A DNA stretch of 64,000 bases from Alloalcanivorax gelatiniphagus. Lineage in GTDB: Bacteria > Pseudomonadota > Gammaproteobacteria > Pseudomonadales > Alcanivoracaceae. The DNA lies in assembly GCF_005938655.1 (NCBI RefSeq), contig NZ_VCQT01000008.1, positions 34,241 through 98,240 on the forward strand, written 5' to 3'. A model generated the notes under the pieces. It made no database searches and was not told the origin of the DNA. It worked only from the letters and a program-made list of their open reading frames with translations. Made by a program: the position numbers and the translations under genes. Position 1 is the first letter of the stretch, and every line of letters starts with the position of its first letter. Positions 26,652-35,873 of this stretch are shown piece after piece.

Positions 26652-27111
26652 CCACCTGCGGGTCGGCCCGCAAACCCGGGTGACCCTGCATTTCGCGGTC
26701 CATCTGATGGACGGCACCGAAATGGACAGCACCTTTGGCGGCGAGCCGGCCTCGTTTTCCTGGGGCGACGGTTCCCTGTTGCCCGGTTTTGAAAAGGCGA
26801 TCCTGGGGCTGCGCCCCGGCGATAAACGCAGTGTCTTCATCGATGCCCAGGCCGGGTTCGGTGACTACAACGAGCAGAACGTCCAGCACTTCAAACGCGC
26901 CACCTTCGCCGCCGATGAACTGCAACCGGGCACCGTCATGAACTTCGCCGACGCCGCCGGGGCCGAGCTGCCCGGCGTGGTCACCGGCCTGGACGAGGAA
27001 TGGGTGACGGTGGACTTCAACCACCCCCTGGCCGGCCGCGATCTGACCTTCCGGGTGGAGATCATCGCCGTCGAGCACGACGCGCCGGAGCAGGTGGTCC
27101 GCCTCAACTGA
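26644..27111 (+). CDS. fkpB: FKBP-type peptidyl-prolyl isomerase
   Basis: A 155-residue SlyD-like FKBP (SlpA/FkpB). The FKBP part has LMDGTEMDSTFGGEP and LLPGFEKAILGLRPGDKR. The insert-in-flap domain follows (about 68-125), with FNHPLAGRDLTF closing the fold. It has no His-rich tail, which separates it from SlyD. It acts as a cytosolic prolyl isomerase and chaperone. Position between lspA and ispH is the standard fkpB location. Confidence 0.94.
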   Translation: MTDHLRVGPQTRVTLHFAVHLMDGTEMDSTFGGEPASFSWGDGSLLPGFEKAILGLRPGDKRSVFIDAQAGFGDYNEQNVQHFKRATFAADELQPGTVMNFADAAGAELPGVVTGLDEEWVTVDFNHPLAGRDLTFRVEIIAVEHDAPEQVVRLN

Positions 27112-27215
27112 GCCCATGATCGCGGCTCCTGTCCGGGCCGCGATCCCCGTCCTGTTCCTGGCCGGGCCCGCCCCGCCACGGGTATACTCGCCCCACAGCC
27201 CAAGCAGGTTTTTGT

Positions 27216-28151
27216 ATGCAAATCCGTCTCGCCAATCCCCGCGGTTTCTGCGCCGGCGTGGACCGCGCCATCGAAATCGTCAACCGGGCCCTGGACGTGT
27301 TCGGGCCGCCGGTCCATGTGCGCCACGAGGTGGTGCACAACCGCTATGTGGTCGACGGGCTGCGCGAGCGCGGCGCGGTGTTCGTGGAGGAACTGCACGA
27401 GGTACCCGATGACGCCATCGTCATTTTCAGTGCCCACGGGGTCTCCAAGGCGGTGCGCGAGGAAGCGGAGCGGCGCGGGCTGCGCGTGTTCGATGCCACC
27501 TGTCCGCTGGTTACCAAAGTGCATATGGAAGTGATCCATTACGCCCGCGAGGGCCGTGAGGCGATTCTGATCGGCCACCAGGGGCACCCGGAGGTGGAGG
27601 GCACCATGGGCCAGTACGACACCTCCAAGGGCGGGCGCATGTACCTGGTCGAGGACGAGGACGACGTGGCCGGCCTGCAGGTGCAGGACCCGGATAACCT
27701 GGCGTTCGTCACCCAGACCACCCTCAGCGTCGACGACACGGCGCGCATCATCGATGCGCTGCGCGGCCGCTTCCCCAACATTCTCGGGCCCAAGCGCGAG
27801 GACATCTGCTACGCCACCACCAACCGCCAGGACGCGGTGCGTCAGCTGGCGCTGGAATGCGACCTGGTGCTGGTGGTCGGCTCGGTGAACAGCTCCAACT
27901 CCAACCGCCTGCGGGAGCTGGCGGAGCGCTGCGGCACCGAGGCCCACCTGCTGGACGACCCCACCATGGTCGATCCCACCTGGCTGGACGGCAAACAATC
28001 CGTGGGCGTCACCGCCGGCGCCAGCGCGCCGGAGGAGCTGGTGCACCAGGTGGTGGCCCGTCTGCGCCAGCTGGGCGGGCAGGATGCCCAGGAAATCCCC
28101 GGCCGCGAGGAGAACATCCGCTTCTCCATGCCAAAGGCGCTGCGGCCCTGA
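27216..28151 (+). CDS. ispH: 4-hydroxy-3-methylbut-2-enyl diphosphate reductase
   Basis: A 311-residue [4Fe-4S] enzyme catalysing the last step of the MEP isoprenoid pathway, giving IPP and DMAPP. The three cluster ligands are Cys12 (GFCAGV), Cys96 (DATCPL) and Cys198 (DICYAT). Glu129 and the SxN triad region [12 protein letters not shown] are present. It is the last housekeeping gene before the minor pilin operon, 104 bp after fkpB. Confidence 0.97.
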   Translation: MQIRLANPRGFCAGVDRAIEIVNRALDVFGPPVHVRHEVVHNRYVVDGLRERGAVFVEELHEVPDDAIVIFSAHGVSKAVREEAERRGLRVFDATCPLVTKVHMEVIHYAREGREAILIGHQGHPEVEGTMGQYDTSKGGRMYLVEDEDDVAGLQVQDPDNLAFVTQTTLSVDDTARIIDALRGRFPNILGPKREDICYATTNRQDAVRQLALECDLVLVVGSVNSSNSNRLRELAERCGTEAHLLDDPTMVDPTWLDGKQSVGVTAGASAPEELVHQVVARLRQLGGQDAQEIPGREENIRFSMPKALRP

Positions 28152-28329
28152 TCCTACCCCGGGCGGCGTCCCGCTGCCTGGGAATGCTCTCCCAAAACCA
28201 TGAACCGGTTCACTGTTGCTTCACGGTTGTTGCCGCTTGGCGCAAGGAAGGCACCGCTCGTCCAAGTGCCGTTGCCTGCTTTTTGTAATTGAGACAGTGT
28301 GATCACCTTAATTGGGGTAACGGAGTGCC

Positions 28330-28824
28330 GTGGTGATCGACGCACGCTCAGACGCACGCACAAACGCCCGCGCAAAGGGGCAGGGCTTCACCATTATCGA
28401 GCTGATGCTGACGATTGGCCTGGCGGGAATACTACTGGCCATCGCCGTGCCCTCGTTCCGCTCGGTCACCGCCAATATCGCCCTGCGCTCCAGCGCCGCT
28501 GATCTGATCACCGCCATCAATACCGCCCGAGCCCAGGCGGTGAACCTGCGCAAGCCGGTGCTGCTGCGGCCTCTGGGCAACTCCTGGAACGACGGCTGGG
28601 AAGTGTTCTACGACAGTTCCGACACGGAAGGCGACCAGAGCTTTCTGCCCGCCGGGGCGGTCACCGTGGAATCGGCCAGCGATGAAGTGGAGTTTCTGCC
28701 CTCCGGCCTGATCGCCGCGGACGCGGAGTTCAAGATCTGTGACGACCGCAGCGGAGAGAGCGGCCGGCGTATTCACGTGGGCCGCTTCGGCGTGGTCAGT
28801 AACACCGTGATCACCTGTGGTTGA
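28330..28824 (+). CDS. fimU: type IV minor pilin, GspH/FimU-like
   Basis: A 164-residue prepilin. The PilD cleavage site is G19|F20 in GFTIIELML, with the conserved Glu at +5, preceded by an 18-residue charged leader. The GspH/FimT domain follows. FimU-type minor pilins help prime pilus assembly from the inner membrane. Start is GTG 28330 (or GTG 28333) after CGGAG; no ATG is available. It is the first gene of the minor pilin operon. Confidence 0.85.
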   Translation: MVIDARSDARTNARAKGQGFTIIELMLTIGLAGILLAIAVPSFRSVTANIALRSSAADLITAINTARAQAVNLRKPVLLRPLGNSWNDGWEVFYDSSDTEGDQSFLPAGAVTVESASDEVEFLPSGLIAADAEFKICDDRSGESGRRIHVGRFGVVSNTVITCG

Positions 28825-28842
28825 AGAAGGTTGGAGACCGCT

Positions 28843-29337
28843 ATGAGACAGCAAACCGGGGTGGGCATGGTGGAAATTCTGGTCGCCCTGCTGGTTCTTG
28901 CCATCGGCGTGTTGGGCTATGCGGGCCTGCAGCTGAGCGCACTGAAAGGCTCGGAAAGCGCCCAGATACGGGCTCAGGCCACCGCCCTGGCCCGTGATGC
29001 GCTGGAACGCATTCTCGTCAATGAAGCCGCTCGGCCGCTCTACCTGGACCGCGACGAGTGGGGGGTCGACCAGCGGTCCTTCGGTGACGCGCCCCCCATG
29101 GACTGTTACGACAACACCTGCACCTCCGCGGAAGTGGCCGCCTGGGACATTGAGGAATTGGCTTGGCAGGCCGGTAACCTGCTGCCTGCCGGCCGCATCC
29201 AGGTTCAGGCCTGCGGCGGCATTACCAGCTGCGTGGTGGTGGCCTGGCACGATCAAGACATTGACGATTGCATCAGCAATGGGCAGATCGCCGCCGACGA
29301 GGGCACCGAATGCGTGGTCATGGAGGCGGCACGATGA
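28843..29337 (+). CDS. pilV: type IV pilus minor pilin PilV
   Basis: A 164-residue minor pilin. The prepilin site is TG6|VGMVE with Glu at +5 and a long hydrophobic helix (ILVALLVLAIGVLGYAG). The AQIRAQATALARDALERI segment is typical of PilV. ATG 28843 has GGAG seven bases upstream, better than the in-frame TTG at 28831. The stop overlaps pilW by 4 bp. Confidence 0.88.
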   Translation: MRQQTGVGMVEILVALLVLAIGVLGYAGLQLSALKGSESAQIRAQATALARDALERILVNEAARPLYLDRDEWGVDQRSFGDAPPMDCYDNTCTSAEVAAWDIEELAWQAGNLLPAGRIQVQACGGITSCVVVAWHDQDIDDCISNGQIAADEGTECVVMEAAR

Positions 29338-30077
29338 AAACCCCCAAACACATGGCCGGTTTCAGCTTGGTGGAATTAATGGTGGCCATGGTCCTCGGCC
29401 TGCTGATCACCGCCGCCGCCGTATCCCTGTTTTCCACCAACCAGCGCACCTTCGCCTTGCAACAGGCCATGAGCGAGGCCCAGGAGCAGGGCCAGCTGGC
29501 GATGCGCTTTATCAGTCAGGACCTGCAGCTAACCGGTTACGTGAGCGACCTGGTGGGTTCCGTTGATTACCCCGGCGTGAACCTGGAAGCCGTTGGGGAC
29601 ATACCGGGCTCCGCCGACAGCGCGAACGGCAGCAATGATCGGCTCACCATCAGCCACCATGGGCGCGCCGACTGCACCGGCACCACCTTGACGCCGGCGG
29701 TGATGACCGAAGTGGTGAACAGTTACTGGGTGGACGACGACGGCAACCTGAAATGCCGGGGAAACCTGTCTACGGACAGTGTCATCCTGCTCAAGGATGT
29801 ACGCAGCTTCCAGGTGCTCTACGGCATCGACCAGACCGAGGATAGGGTGGCCTTCGCTTCGCGGTACGTGAAAGCCAGCGATGTGGGTGTCAATCCGGTG
29901 GTCGCGGTGAAGATCGCCCTGCTGCTTGAGAAACCGTTGCCATCATTGGGAGGGGGTGATGAGGAGCGGACTTTTTATCTTCTGGATCACCAGGAGGCGG
30001 TGAACGAAGGAGGGAAACTGCTCCGACAGTTCCTGTCCACCGTGGCGATTCGTAACTACCGTTGGGGTGAAGTATGA
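29334..30077 (+). CDS. pilW: type IV pilus minor pilin PilW
   Basis: A 247-residue minor pilin with prepilin site G9|FSLVE (Glu at +5). The helix continues through the conserved FSTNQRTFALQQAMSEAQEQ segment and AMRFISQDLQLTGY, a PilW hallmark. It is thought to sit in the tip complex with FimU, PilV, PilX and PilY1. Both ends overlap neighbours by 4 bp. Confidence 0.9.
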   Translation: MKTPKHMAGFSLVELMVAMVLGLLITAAAVSLFSTNQRTFALQQAMSEAQEQGQLAMRFISQDLQLTGYVSDLVGSVDYPGVNLEAVGDIPGSADSANGSNDRLTISHHGRADCTGTTLTPAVMTEVVNSYWVDDDGNLKCRGNLSTDSVILLKDVRSFQVLYGIDQTEDRVAFASRYVKASDVGVNPVVAVKIALLLEKPLPSLGGGDEERTFYLLDHQEAVNEGGKLLRQFLSTVAIRNYRWGEV

Positions 30078-30637
30078 AACTGACTTCTCCAATCTCGTCC
30101 GTGCGTGCCCAGCGAGGTGTGGCCCTGCTGATCGCGCTGCTGATTCTGGTGATTGTTTCCCTGATGGGGGTCACGGCGATGAAGACAAGCATGTTCAGCG
30201 CGAAGATTTCCACCGGCACCCAGGTGGACGCCATGGCGTTCGAGGGTGCCGAATCGGCGGTCGCCGATGCCTACGCTTATCTGTATGGCCTTGAGGGCTT
30301 GGAATTGCAGCCTTTGTTCAACGGCCAGATCATCTATCGTTGCCTCAGCGGCGACACCGTAAAAGATACGGCTTGTGAGGGTAATGAGCGGTTGGACTCG
30401 CGCGGAATGGTCCAGGCCCAGTCCCGCATCCGCCAGAATGGAGCTGAGCCAGTCGATGGGCAGGAGATCAGCTATAGCGGTGGTGGGTCTACGGTGGTGG
30501 ATTATACCTTCGAAATCATGGGTGACTCAGAAGTAGACGATTTTAAAATCGATAACCATCATCTTCAGCAGGCACTAAAGCGTGGTTTGTTCGTGCCGTC
30601 GGATTTCAGCGGTAGGCGTGTTTCATCGCAACCGTGA
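30074..30637 (+). CDS. pilX: type IV pilus assembly protein PilX
   Basis: A 187-residue protein with a PilX_N-type start: RG|VALLIALLILVIVSLMGV. It lacks Glu at +5, as PilX proteins often do. The domain after residue 60 is poorly conserved. From here through pilY1 the DNA is visibly less GC-rich than the flanking housekeeping genes. It overlaps pilW by 4 bp. Confidence 0.85.
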   Translation: MKLTSPISSVRAQRGVALLIALLILVIVSLMGVTAMKTSMFSAKISTGTQVDAMAFEGAESAVADAYAYLYGLEGLELQPLFNGQIIYRCLSGDTVKDTACEGNERLDSRGMVQAQSRIRQNGAEPVDGQEISYSGGGSTVVDYTFEIMGDSEVDDFKIDNHHLQQALKRGLFVPSDFSGRRVSSQP

Positions 30638-30659
30638 TAGAAGTGAGAGGGAATGGATC

Positions 30660-33600
30660 ATGAACAGGTCTTTATTTTTCTGCTTTTTGCTCGGCGCTGT
30701 TTTTCTTTCGCCGACCAGTCTGCACGCTGATGATACCGAAATCTATTTTGCTCAGGCGGATGTTAATAACGAGAGTAACGAGCAGATTGCGAACGTTCTT
30801 TTCCTGATCGATACCTCGGGCAGTATGTGTGATCCGCCCTTTGGCAGTCGGGATTGTTCCCGCAATGATACCAAGATGGCGCAGTTGAAGGTCGCCTTCT
30901 CGGAAGTGGTGGACGGCCTCAGCGATGGCGTGCGCATCGGCGTGGGGAAATTCAATGGCGGCGCGGAAAATTCTGGCTACGGCGGTTATGTGTTCTATCC
31001 GGTGAGCGATATGGACGACGCCTCGCGCCAGGAGGTCAAGCAATTGGTAAGCGGCCTGCAAGGCACCTCCAACACTCCGACCATGGAAGCCTACTCGGAA
31101 ATGGCCCGTTACATGATGGGGTTGCCGCCGTCCGGTTACGCGATTTACGGGGAGGCTGGTGAAGACGAGCCGCGCATGTCGGTGAACCTGCAGCGTGTTT
31201 GCAAGGATCAGCGCTGGTGGGGATGTAACCGCTACGAAATCGTGAGCAGTGATCGCTACACCTCGCCCATGAACTTGGAAAACCAGTGCGAATCGAACCA
31301 CATTATCGTCATGACCGATGGTGACCCGACCCAGGATTCCGATTACTCCAGTGCCAGGGATCTTACCGGTGGCTACTGCAATGGCTCCTACAGCTGCCAA
31401 CGTCGAATTGCGTCCTGGCTACTGGATGAGACACGCAACTCGAAAGGGCGCTCAGTGCGCACCTGGCAGGTGGCGTTCGGGGTGAGTAATGGCTCTTCCC
31501 AGATCAACAACATGAGAAACGTGGCGGTCGACGGCGGCACGGAGGATGTGCGCTTGGCGGACAATGCCAGTGAACTGGCCGCGGAATTCAACGATATCCT
31601 GAACCTGATCGCGGAAGATGCGCAGACCATCAGCTCGCCGGGTGTTTCGGTGAACCAGAACAACCGTCTGTCACACCTGGACCAGATTTATTACGGTATG
31701 TTCAAACCAGAGAAGACCTCGGTCTGGCCCGGAAACTTGAAGCGCTACCGTCTGCAGGGGGGCCGGGTAGTGGATTCCAACGGCAATGCAGCCCTGGACA
31801 CCGAAACCGGCTACGTTCGCGAAAGCGCTAAGAGCTTTTGGACCGATGGGGAGCCGGATGGGCCGGATGTTCGCAAAGGGGGGGCGGTTGGTGAGCTGTC
31901 CAATCGCAAGCTGATTATCGGAAACGCGGACGGTAGCGGCTCTTATACTCTGGATGCGGACAGACTGGAAGATATGGATGCGGAAGATTTTGGCATCCCG
32001 GACAATGCCGTTCCAGCTTTCAATACCAAGGAAGAGGTTTACCAGGCACTGCTTACGCTCTGGGGCGATCCGATGCACGGCGAGCCTCTTCTGGTGAACT
32101 ATAAGGTCGATCAGGACGGCGCCGACGCTGACGATCAGGTCAATTATGTGTTCGTGGCTACCAATGGGGGCATGTTGCATGCCATTGACACCAAGGATGG
32201 CACGGAAAAATTTGTCTTCATGCCGGATGAAATGCTCAAGAAGGCTTATGACCTGGTGCGCTCTCCTCCCTTGAAGGAGAACAATATCCGCAGCCTTTAT
32301 GGCATGGATGGTAGCTGGGTGGCGTACCGCACCGCCAAGGCCAATGGTGATGCCGATGATGTCTACATCTATGGTGGCATGCGGCGCGGTGGTAGCAATT
32401 ACTACGCCTTGGATGTTTCGGATATCAATAATCCGAGTTTGAAATGGCGCATCCGTGGTGGTTGGGCGGATGAATCCTCCACCGCGAATGCGGACAGCGG
32501 CTTCAGCCGGTTGGGTCAGACCTGGTCCACCCCGACTTTGACGTACGTTAGTGTCGGAGACTCCATCAAGCCGGTGCTGGTTTTCGGTGGGGGTTATAAC
32601 CCCGAAGGTCATGATACGGCTGGCAGTCGACCGGGGCAGGATAGCCTTGGCAATGCGGTGTATATGGTTGATGCCTTTAGCGGGGACCGACTCTGGTCTA
32701 TTGGCAAGGATGATGCGACGACCCAGGTTGCTGATATGAAGTGGGCCGTACCAGGTGCCATCTCGGTGGTGGATCTGAATTTTGATGGTCTGGCGGATTA
32801 TCTCTATTTCGCGGATCTGGGCGGCCAGATATTCCGTGTGAATCTGGACAATGACGCCGGCAGTGCCTCGGAGGTGGTTGACGGTGTGGTGCGCCTGGCC
32901 AGCTTAGGTGGAAGCGGTGTACCGGATCACCGGCGCTTTTACGAGGCGCCCGCGATCGGATACAGCAGAACGGGCCGGCGCGAAACTTTATACGTGGCTG
33001 CCGGTTCGGGCTATCGGGCACATCCGTTGGACACTAATACGGAAGAGGGCTTTTTCGTCGTCGCGGACAGGAATTTCAAGAGCACCACACAGGGAACGCC
33101 GGTCACGCTGAGCGATCTGCCGCGAGTGAATGGTGCGAATCCCCCTACTCTTGACGGATCTGGAGATGGTTGGCGAGTGGCCTTTGAACGCGACGGCGAA
33201 AAAGTAATGTCTTCGCCGACCATCGCCGAAGGGTCGGTCATGTTCACCACTTACGTTCCGACTACTGCGGACGAAGACCCGGACCCCTGTGTCGTACGCT
33301 ACGGTAACGCCTATGCCTATCGGGCGGGCTTGATCACCGGCGAGGCTCGATCCTTCACCAACGACGGTAGTGTGCCCGGGGGCGGAGATGACGGCGAAGG
33401 TGACAATGGCGGTGATGATGGCGGCGACGGCAGCGATGGCGGTGGCGATGGCGACAACGGCGGTGGTGGTGGCGATGATTGGGGCGGAGAGAAGCTGGAT
33501 ACCGGTGGTATCCCCCCTAGCCTCGACGTAATCCACACTGAATCCGGGGATATTGTTGTCTGTGCTGGTTTGGTGTGCCCCGGCATGATTGATCCTGACT

Positions 33601-33689
33601 ACGCCATGTTCCGAAAGCAGCGCTGGTATCCGATGGACAAGAACGAGGCTAACCAGTACTTCCCGCCAAGCCAGGAGGATGACCAATGA
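30660..33689 (+). CDS. pilY1: type IV pilus tip adhesin/assembly protein PilY1
   Basis: A 1009-residue exported protein. The signal peptide ends near residue 23 (LHA). A von Willebrand A domain has its MIDAS start D51-T-S-G-S55-M. The C-terminal half is the PilY1 beta-propeller (about 450-880), with GGYNPEG and repeated GG-x-Y strands. A Gly/Asp low-complexity tract at about 905-944 precedes the final 65 residues. PilY1 promotes pilus extension, adhesion and surface sensing. It is somewhat shorter than the P. aeruginosa protein. DNA composition is less GC-rich than neighbours, which suggests recombination. Confidence 0.92.
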   Translation: MNRSLFFCFLLGAVFLSPTSLHADDTEIYFAQADVNNESNEQIANVLFLIDTSGSMCDPPFGSRDCSRNDTKMAQLKVAFSEVVDGLSDGVRIGVGKFNGGAENSGYGGYVFYPVSDMDDASRQEVKQLVSGLQGTSNTPTMEAYSEMARYMMGLPPSGYAIYGEAGEDEPRMSVNLQRVCKDQRWWGCNRYEIVSSDRYTSPMNLENQCESNHIIVMTDGDPTQDSDYSSARDLTGGYCNGSYSCQRRIASWLLDETRNSKGRSVRTWQVAFGVSNGSSQINNMRNVAVDGGTEDVRLADNASELAAEFNDILNLIAEDAQTISSPGVSVNQNNRLSHLDQIYYGMFKPEKTSVWPGNLKRYRLQGGRVVDSNGNAALDTETGYVRESAKSFWTDGEPDGPDVRKGGAVGELSNRKLIIGNADGSGSYTLDADRLEDMDAEDFGIPDNAVPAFNTKEEVYQALLTLWGDPMHGEPLLVNYKVDQDGADADDQVNYVFVATNGGMLHAIDTKDGTEKFVFMPDEMLKKAYDLVRSPPLKENNIRSLYGMDGSWVAYRTAKANGDADDVYIYGGMRRGGSNYYALDVSDINNPSLKWRIRGGWADESSTANADSGFSRLGQTWSTPTLTYVSVGDSIKPVLVFGGGYNPEGHDTAGSRPGQDSLGNAVYMVDAFSGDRLWSIGKDDATTQVADMKWAVPGAISVVDLNFDGLADYLYFADLGGQIFRVNLDNDAGSASEVVDGVVRLASLGGSGVPDHRRFYEAPAIGYSRTGRRETLYVAAGSGYRAHPLDTNTEEGFFVVADRNFKSTTQGTPVTLSDLPRVNGANPPTLDGSGDGWRVAFERDGEKVMSSPTIAEGSVMFTTYVPTTADEDPDPCVVRYGNAYAYRAGLITGEARSFTNDGSVPGGGDDGEGDNGGDDGGDGSDGGGDGDNGGGGGDDWGGEKLDTGGIPPSLDVIHTESGDIVVCAGLVCPGMIDPDYAMFRKQRWYPMDKNEANQYFPPSQEDDQ

Positions 33690-34117
33690 GCGAGACCATC
33701 AACAGGCAGAGCGGTTTCACGCTGATCGAGTTGATGATCGTGGTGGTGATCGTGGCGATTCTGGCCGCCATCGCCTACCCGTCCTACACCAATCAGGTGC
33801 GCGAAACCCGTCGCTCCGAGTACCAGGGCAAGCTGATGGATCTGGCCGCTTCCCTGGAGAGTTACCGGGCGCGCCACTTTTCCTACAAGGACGCGGGCAG
33901 CAAGCTGGCCAGCCTGGCACCGGAGCTGGCCAACAGTGACTATTACACCGTGACCATCAACGTTACCGACAACGATCAGCGCTACAACGTGCTGGCCACG
34001 CCCAAGGGCGCGCAGAGCGGTGATGGCCTGTTGCGCCTGGACAGCGAGGGCCGTACCTGCTTCGTCAAGGACGGCTCCTGTACCTTGGGCTCCTCGCCGG
34101 CCTGGGGCAAACGCTGA
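33686..34117 (+). CDS. pilE: type IV minor pilin PilE
   Basis: A 143-residue minor pilin with site G10|FTLIELMIVVVIVAIL and Glu at +5. One Cys pair near the C-terminus (RTCFVKDGSC) forms the usual disulfide loop. It overlaps pilY1 by 4 bp and closes the operon. Position after pilY1 matches PilE of pseudomonads; a small PilY2 gene is not present. Confidence 0.88.
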   Translation: MSETINRQSGFTLIELMIVVVIVAILAAIAYPSYTNQVRETRRSEYQGKLMDLAASLESYRARHFSYKDAGSKLASLAPELANSDYYTVTINVTDNDQRYNVLATPKGAQSGDGLLRLDSEGRTCFVKDGSCTLGSSPAWGKR

Positions 34118-34122
34118 TTCAC

Positions 34123-34617
34123 TCAGGGGCAGCGGGCACCCGGGTCCGGTTCGATGCGCGCGGTGCCCATCACGGTCATGACGATGCGGCGTGCCTGGCG
34201 CCGGTTGCAGATCAGGAAGTGGCCGTTCTGGTAGTAGAGGTTGCCGCGCCGGCCATAGCGTAGTGCCTCGCCGCGAAAGCGCCGCCATTCCAGGGTGGTG
34301 CCGGCGGGCAGGCGCAGCCGTTCCAGAATGTCCCGCTCGGAGATCTGGCCGTCGTCGTCCCGGTCGGAGGCCAGCAGCAGACGGTCGGTGGTGCGGAAGC
34401 GTTCGCAGTGGCTGTGCCCGTCGCACAGCAGCAGCGGCCCGCGGGTAAACGCCTCGGCCCGGGCGCGATGCATCAAACCGAGAATGCCGTTGCTGGCGGC
34501 GATCACCCGCTGGGTCGGAATCAGCTCCGCGTTCAGGTAATGGCCAGCGGCGGCCAGAATCGCCACCACCAGTAACGTGGTCAGACACTCCACCAGTGTG
34601 AATCCTTTGCTTTCCAT
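34123..34617 (-). CDS. fimT: GspH/FimT family pseudopilin
   Basis: A 164-residue prepilin with a very short leader: G5|FTLVE, Glu at +5. The GspH/FimT domain follows, with RAEAFTRGPLLLCDG and a C-terminal Cys. It is transcribed towards pilE and ends 6 bp from it. FimT is recalled beside thiO in P. aeruginosa, which supports the name, but orientation differs here. FimT-type pilins can bind DNA during uptake in some relatives; that role is not shown by this sequence. Confidence 0.75.
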   Translation of the reverse strand: MESKGFTLVECLTTLLVVAILAAAGHYLNAELIPTQRVIAASNGILGLMHRARAEAFTRGPLLLCDGHSHCERFRTTDRLLLASDRDDDGQISERDILERLRLPAGTTLEWRRFRGEALRYGRRGNLYYQNGHFLICNRRQARRIVMTVMGTARIEPDPGARCP

Positions 34618-34790
34618 GGGGTTTCCTCATCCTTGAGTGGGGGCCGGGAGAGCGTCCCGCCGGCCCGGTTATTGATCCGTCGCAAGGTGACCGTCGATCA
34701 CCAATATCCGGTTTCAGTTTACGTCCCCGCGGGCTCGCGCCCTGTGTTACCTTTGCTCCCTTTCCTGTCATCCAAACACCACAAAACACT

Positions 34791-35873
34791 ATGGCTGATG
34801 TATTAATCGTGGGCGGTGGCATCGTCGGTCTGCTGAGCGCGCTGGAGCTGGCGGATCGTGGCCGCGAGGTGGTGCTGGTGGACGCGCCCTCCCTGCACCC
34901 GCCGGCGTCCTGGGCCGGTGGTGGCATTCTGTCGCCGCTGTATCACTGGCGTTATCCGGAGCCGATGAACCGGCTCACCCTGGACGGGCCACGGCGCTAC
35001 CGGGCTCTGGTGCGGCGGCTGGCCGGGCCGGCGCTGGCCGCCGCGGACCTGAACGAGAGCGGTTTGTGGGTGGAAGCCGCCGGCGAGGAAGCGGAGCGCG
35101 GCCTGGCCTGGGCGCAAGACCATGGCCAGCGCTGCCAGGTGGCGCCGCTGAGCGCGCATCTGCCCGCCGGCCGGGCCGGCGAGGGGCTGTGGTTTCCGGA
35201 CGTGGGCAACATCCGCAACCCGCGCATGTTGAAGGGGCTGCGCGACGGCCTGGCGGCGCTGGGCGTGACCCGGGTCGAGGCGCGGGTCACCGAGGTGACG
35301 CCAACGGCGCGGGGCGGCGAGGTAATCCTGGACAACGGTGAGCGGCTGGCCGCGCCAACGGTGCTGATCAGCGCCGGGGCCTGGAGTGCCTCGCTGCTGG
35401 CGCCGCTGGGCGTCTCATTGCCACTGTTCCCCGCCAAGGGCGAAATGCTGCTCTACCGGTTGCCGCCGGGGCAGGTGCGCGCCACGATTCTGACCGAGCA
35501 GGGCTACCTGATTCCCCGCAGCGATGGCGCGGTACTGGCCGGCTCCACCCTGACCCAGGGGGACGCCAGCACCTCACCCACGGCACCGGCCCGTCGGCGG
35601 CTGGAGACCATGGCGGTGAATATCCTGCCGATGCTGGCGGATTGCCAGCCTGCCCGTCACTGGGCCGGGGTGCGCCCGGGGGCGGCACGGGACTGGCCCT
35701 GGTTGGGCCCGGTGCCGGGCACCGATGGCATCTTCGCGGCGGTGGGGCATCACCGCAATGGGTTGGTGTCGGCGCCGGCCAGTGCCGAACTGCTGGCGCA
35801 GCTGATGTGCGGGGAAACGCCCTTTGTGGACCCGGCGGACTATTCGCTGGAATCGTCGTCGCCGTCGTCCTGA
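34791..35873 (+). CDS. thiO: glycine oxidase ThiO
   Basis: A 360-residue FAD-dependent amine oxidase that oxidises glycine to dehydroglycine for the thiamine thiazole ring. N-terminal FAD motif VGGGIVGLLSALELADRG, then WAGGGILSPLYHWRYP and the C-terminal GHHRNGLVSAP that holds the flavin. No Shine-Dalgarno precedes the ATG and no TPP riboswitch is seen upstream. The 3' end overlaps pilR (opposite strand) by 34 bp. Confidence 0.9.
   Translation: MADVLIVGGGIVGLLSALELADRGREVVLVDAPSLHPPASWAGGGILSPLYHWRYPEPMNRLTLDGPRRYRALVRRLAGPALAAADLNESGLWVEAAGEEAERGLAWAQDHGQRCQVAPLSAHLPAGRAGEGLWFPDVGNIRNPRMLKGLRDGLAALGVTRVEARVTEVTPTARGGEVILDNGERLAAPTVLISAGAWSASLLAPLGVSLPLFPAKGEMLLYRLPPGQVRATILTEQGYLIPRSDGAVLAGSTLTQGDASTSPTAPARRRLETMAVNILPMLADCQPARHWAGVRPGAARDWPWLGPVPGTDGIFAAVGHHRNGLVSAPASAELLAQLMCGETPFVDPADYSLESSSPSS

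Noticed and set aside
28260..28300. CRP/Vfr site TGTGATCACC before the minor pilin operon
   Set aside because: Only one half-site fits; the second half (TCACA) is absent at the required spacing.
34617..34790. TPP riboswitch upstream of thiO
   Set aside because: None of the conserved TPP aptamer segments can be found; only a short GGTGA/TCACC repeat is present.
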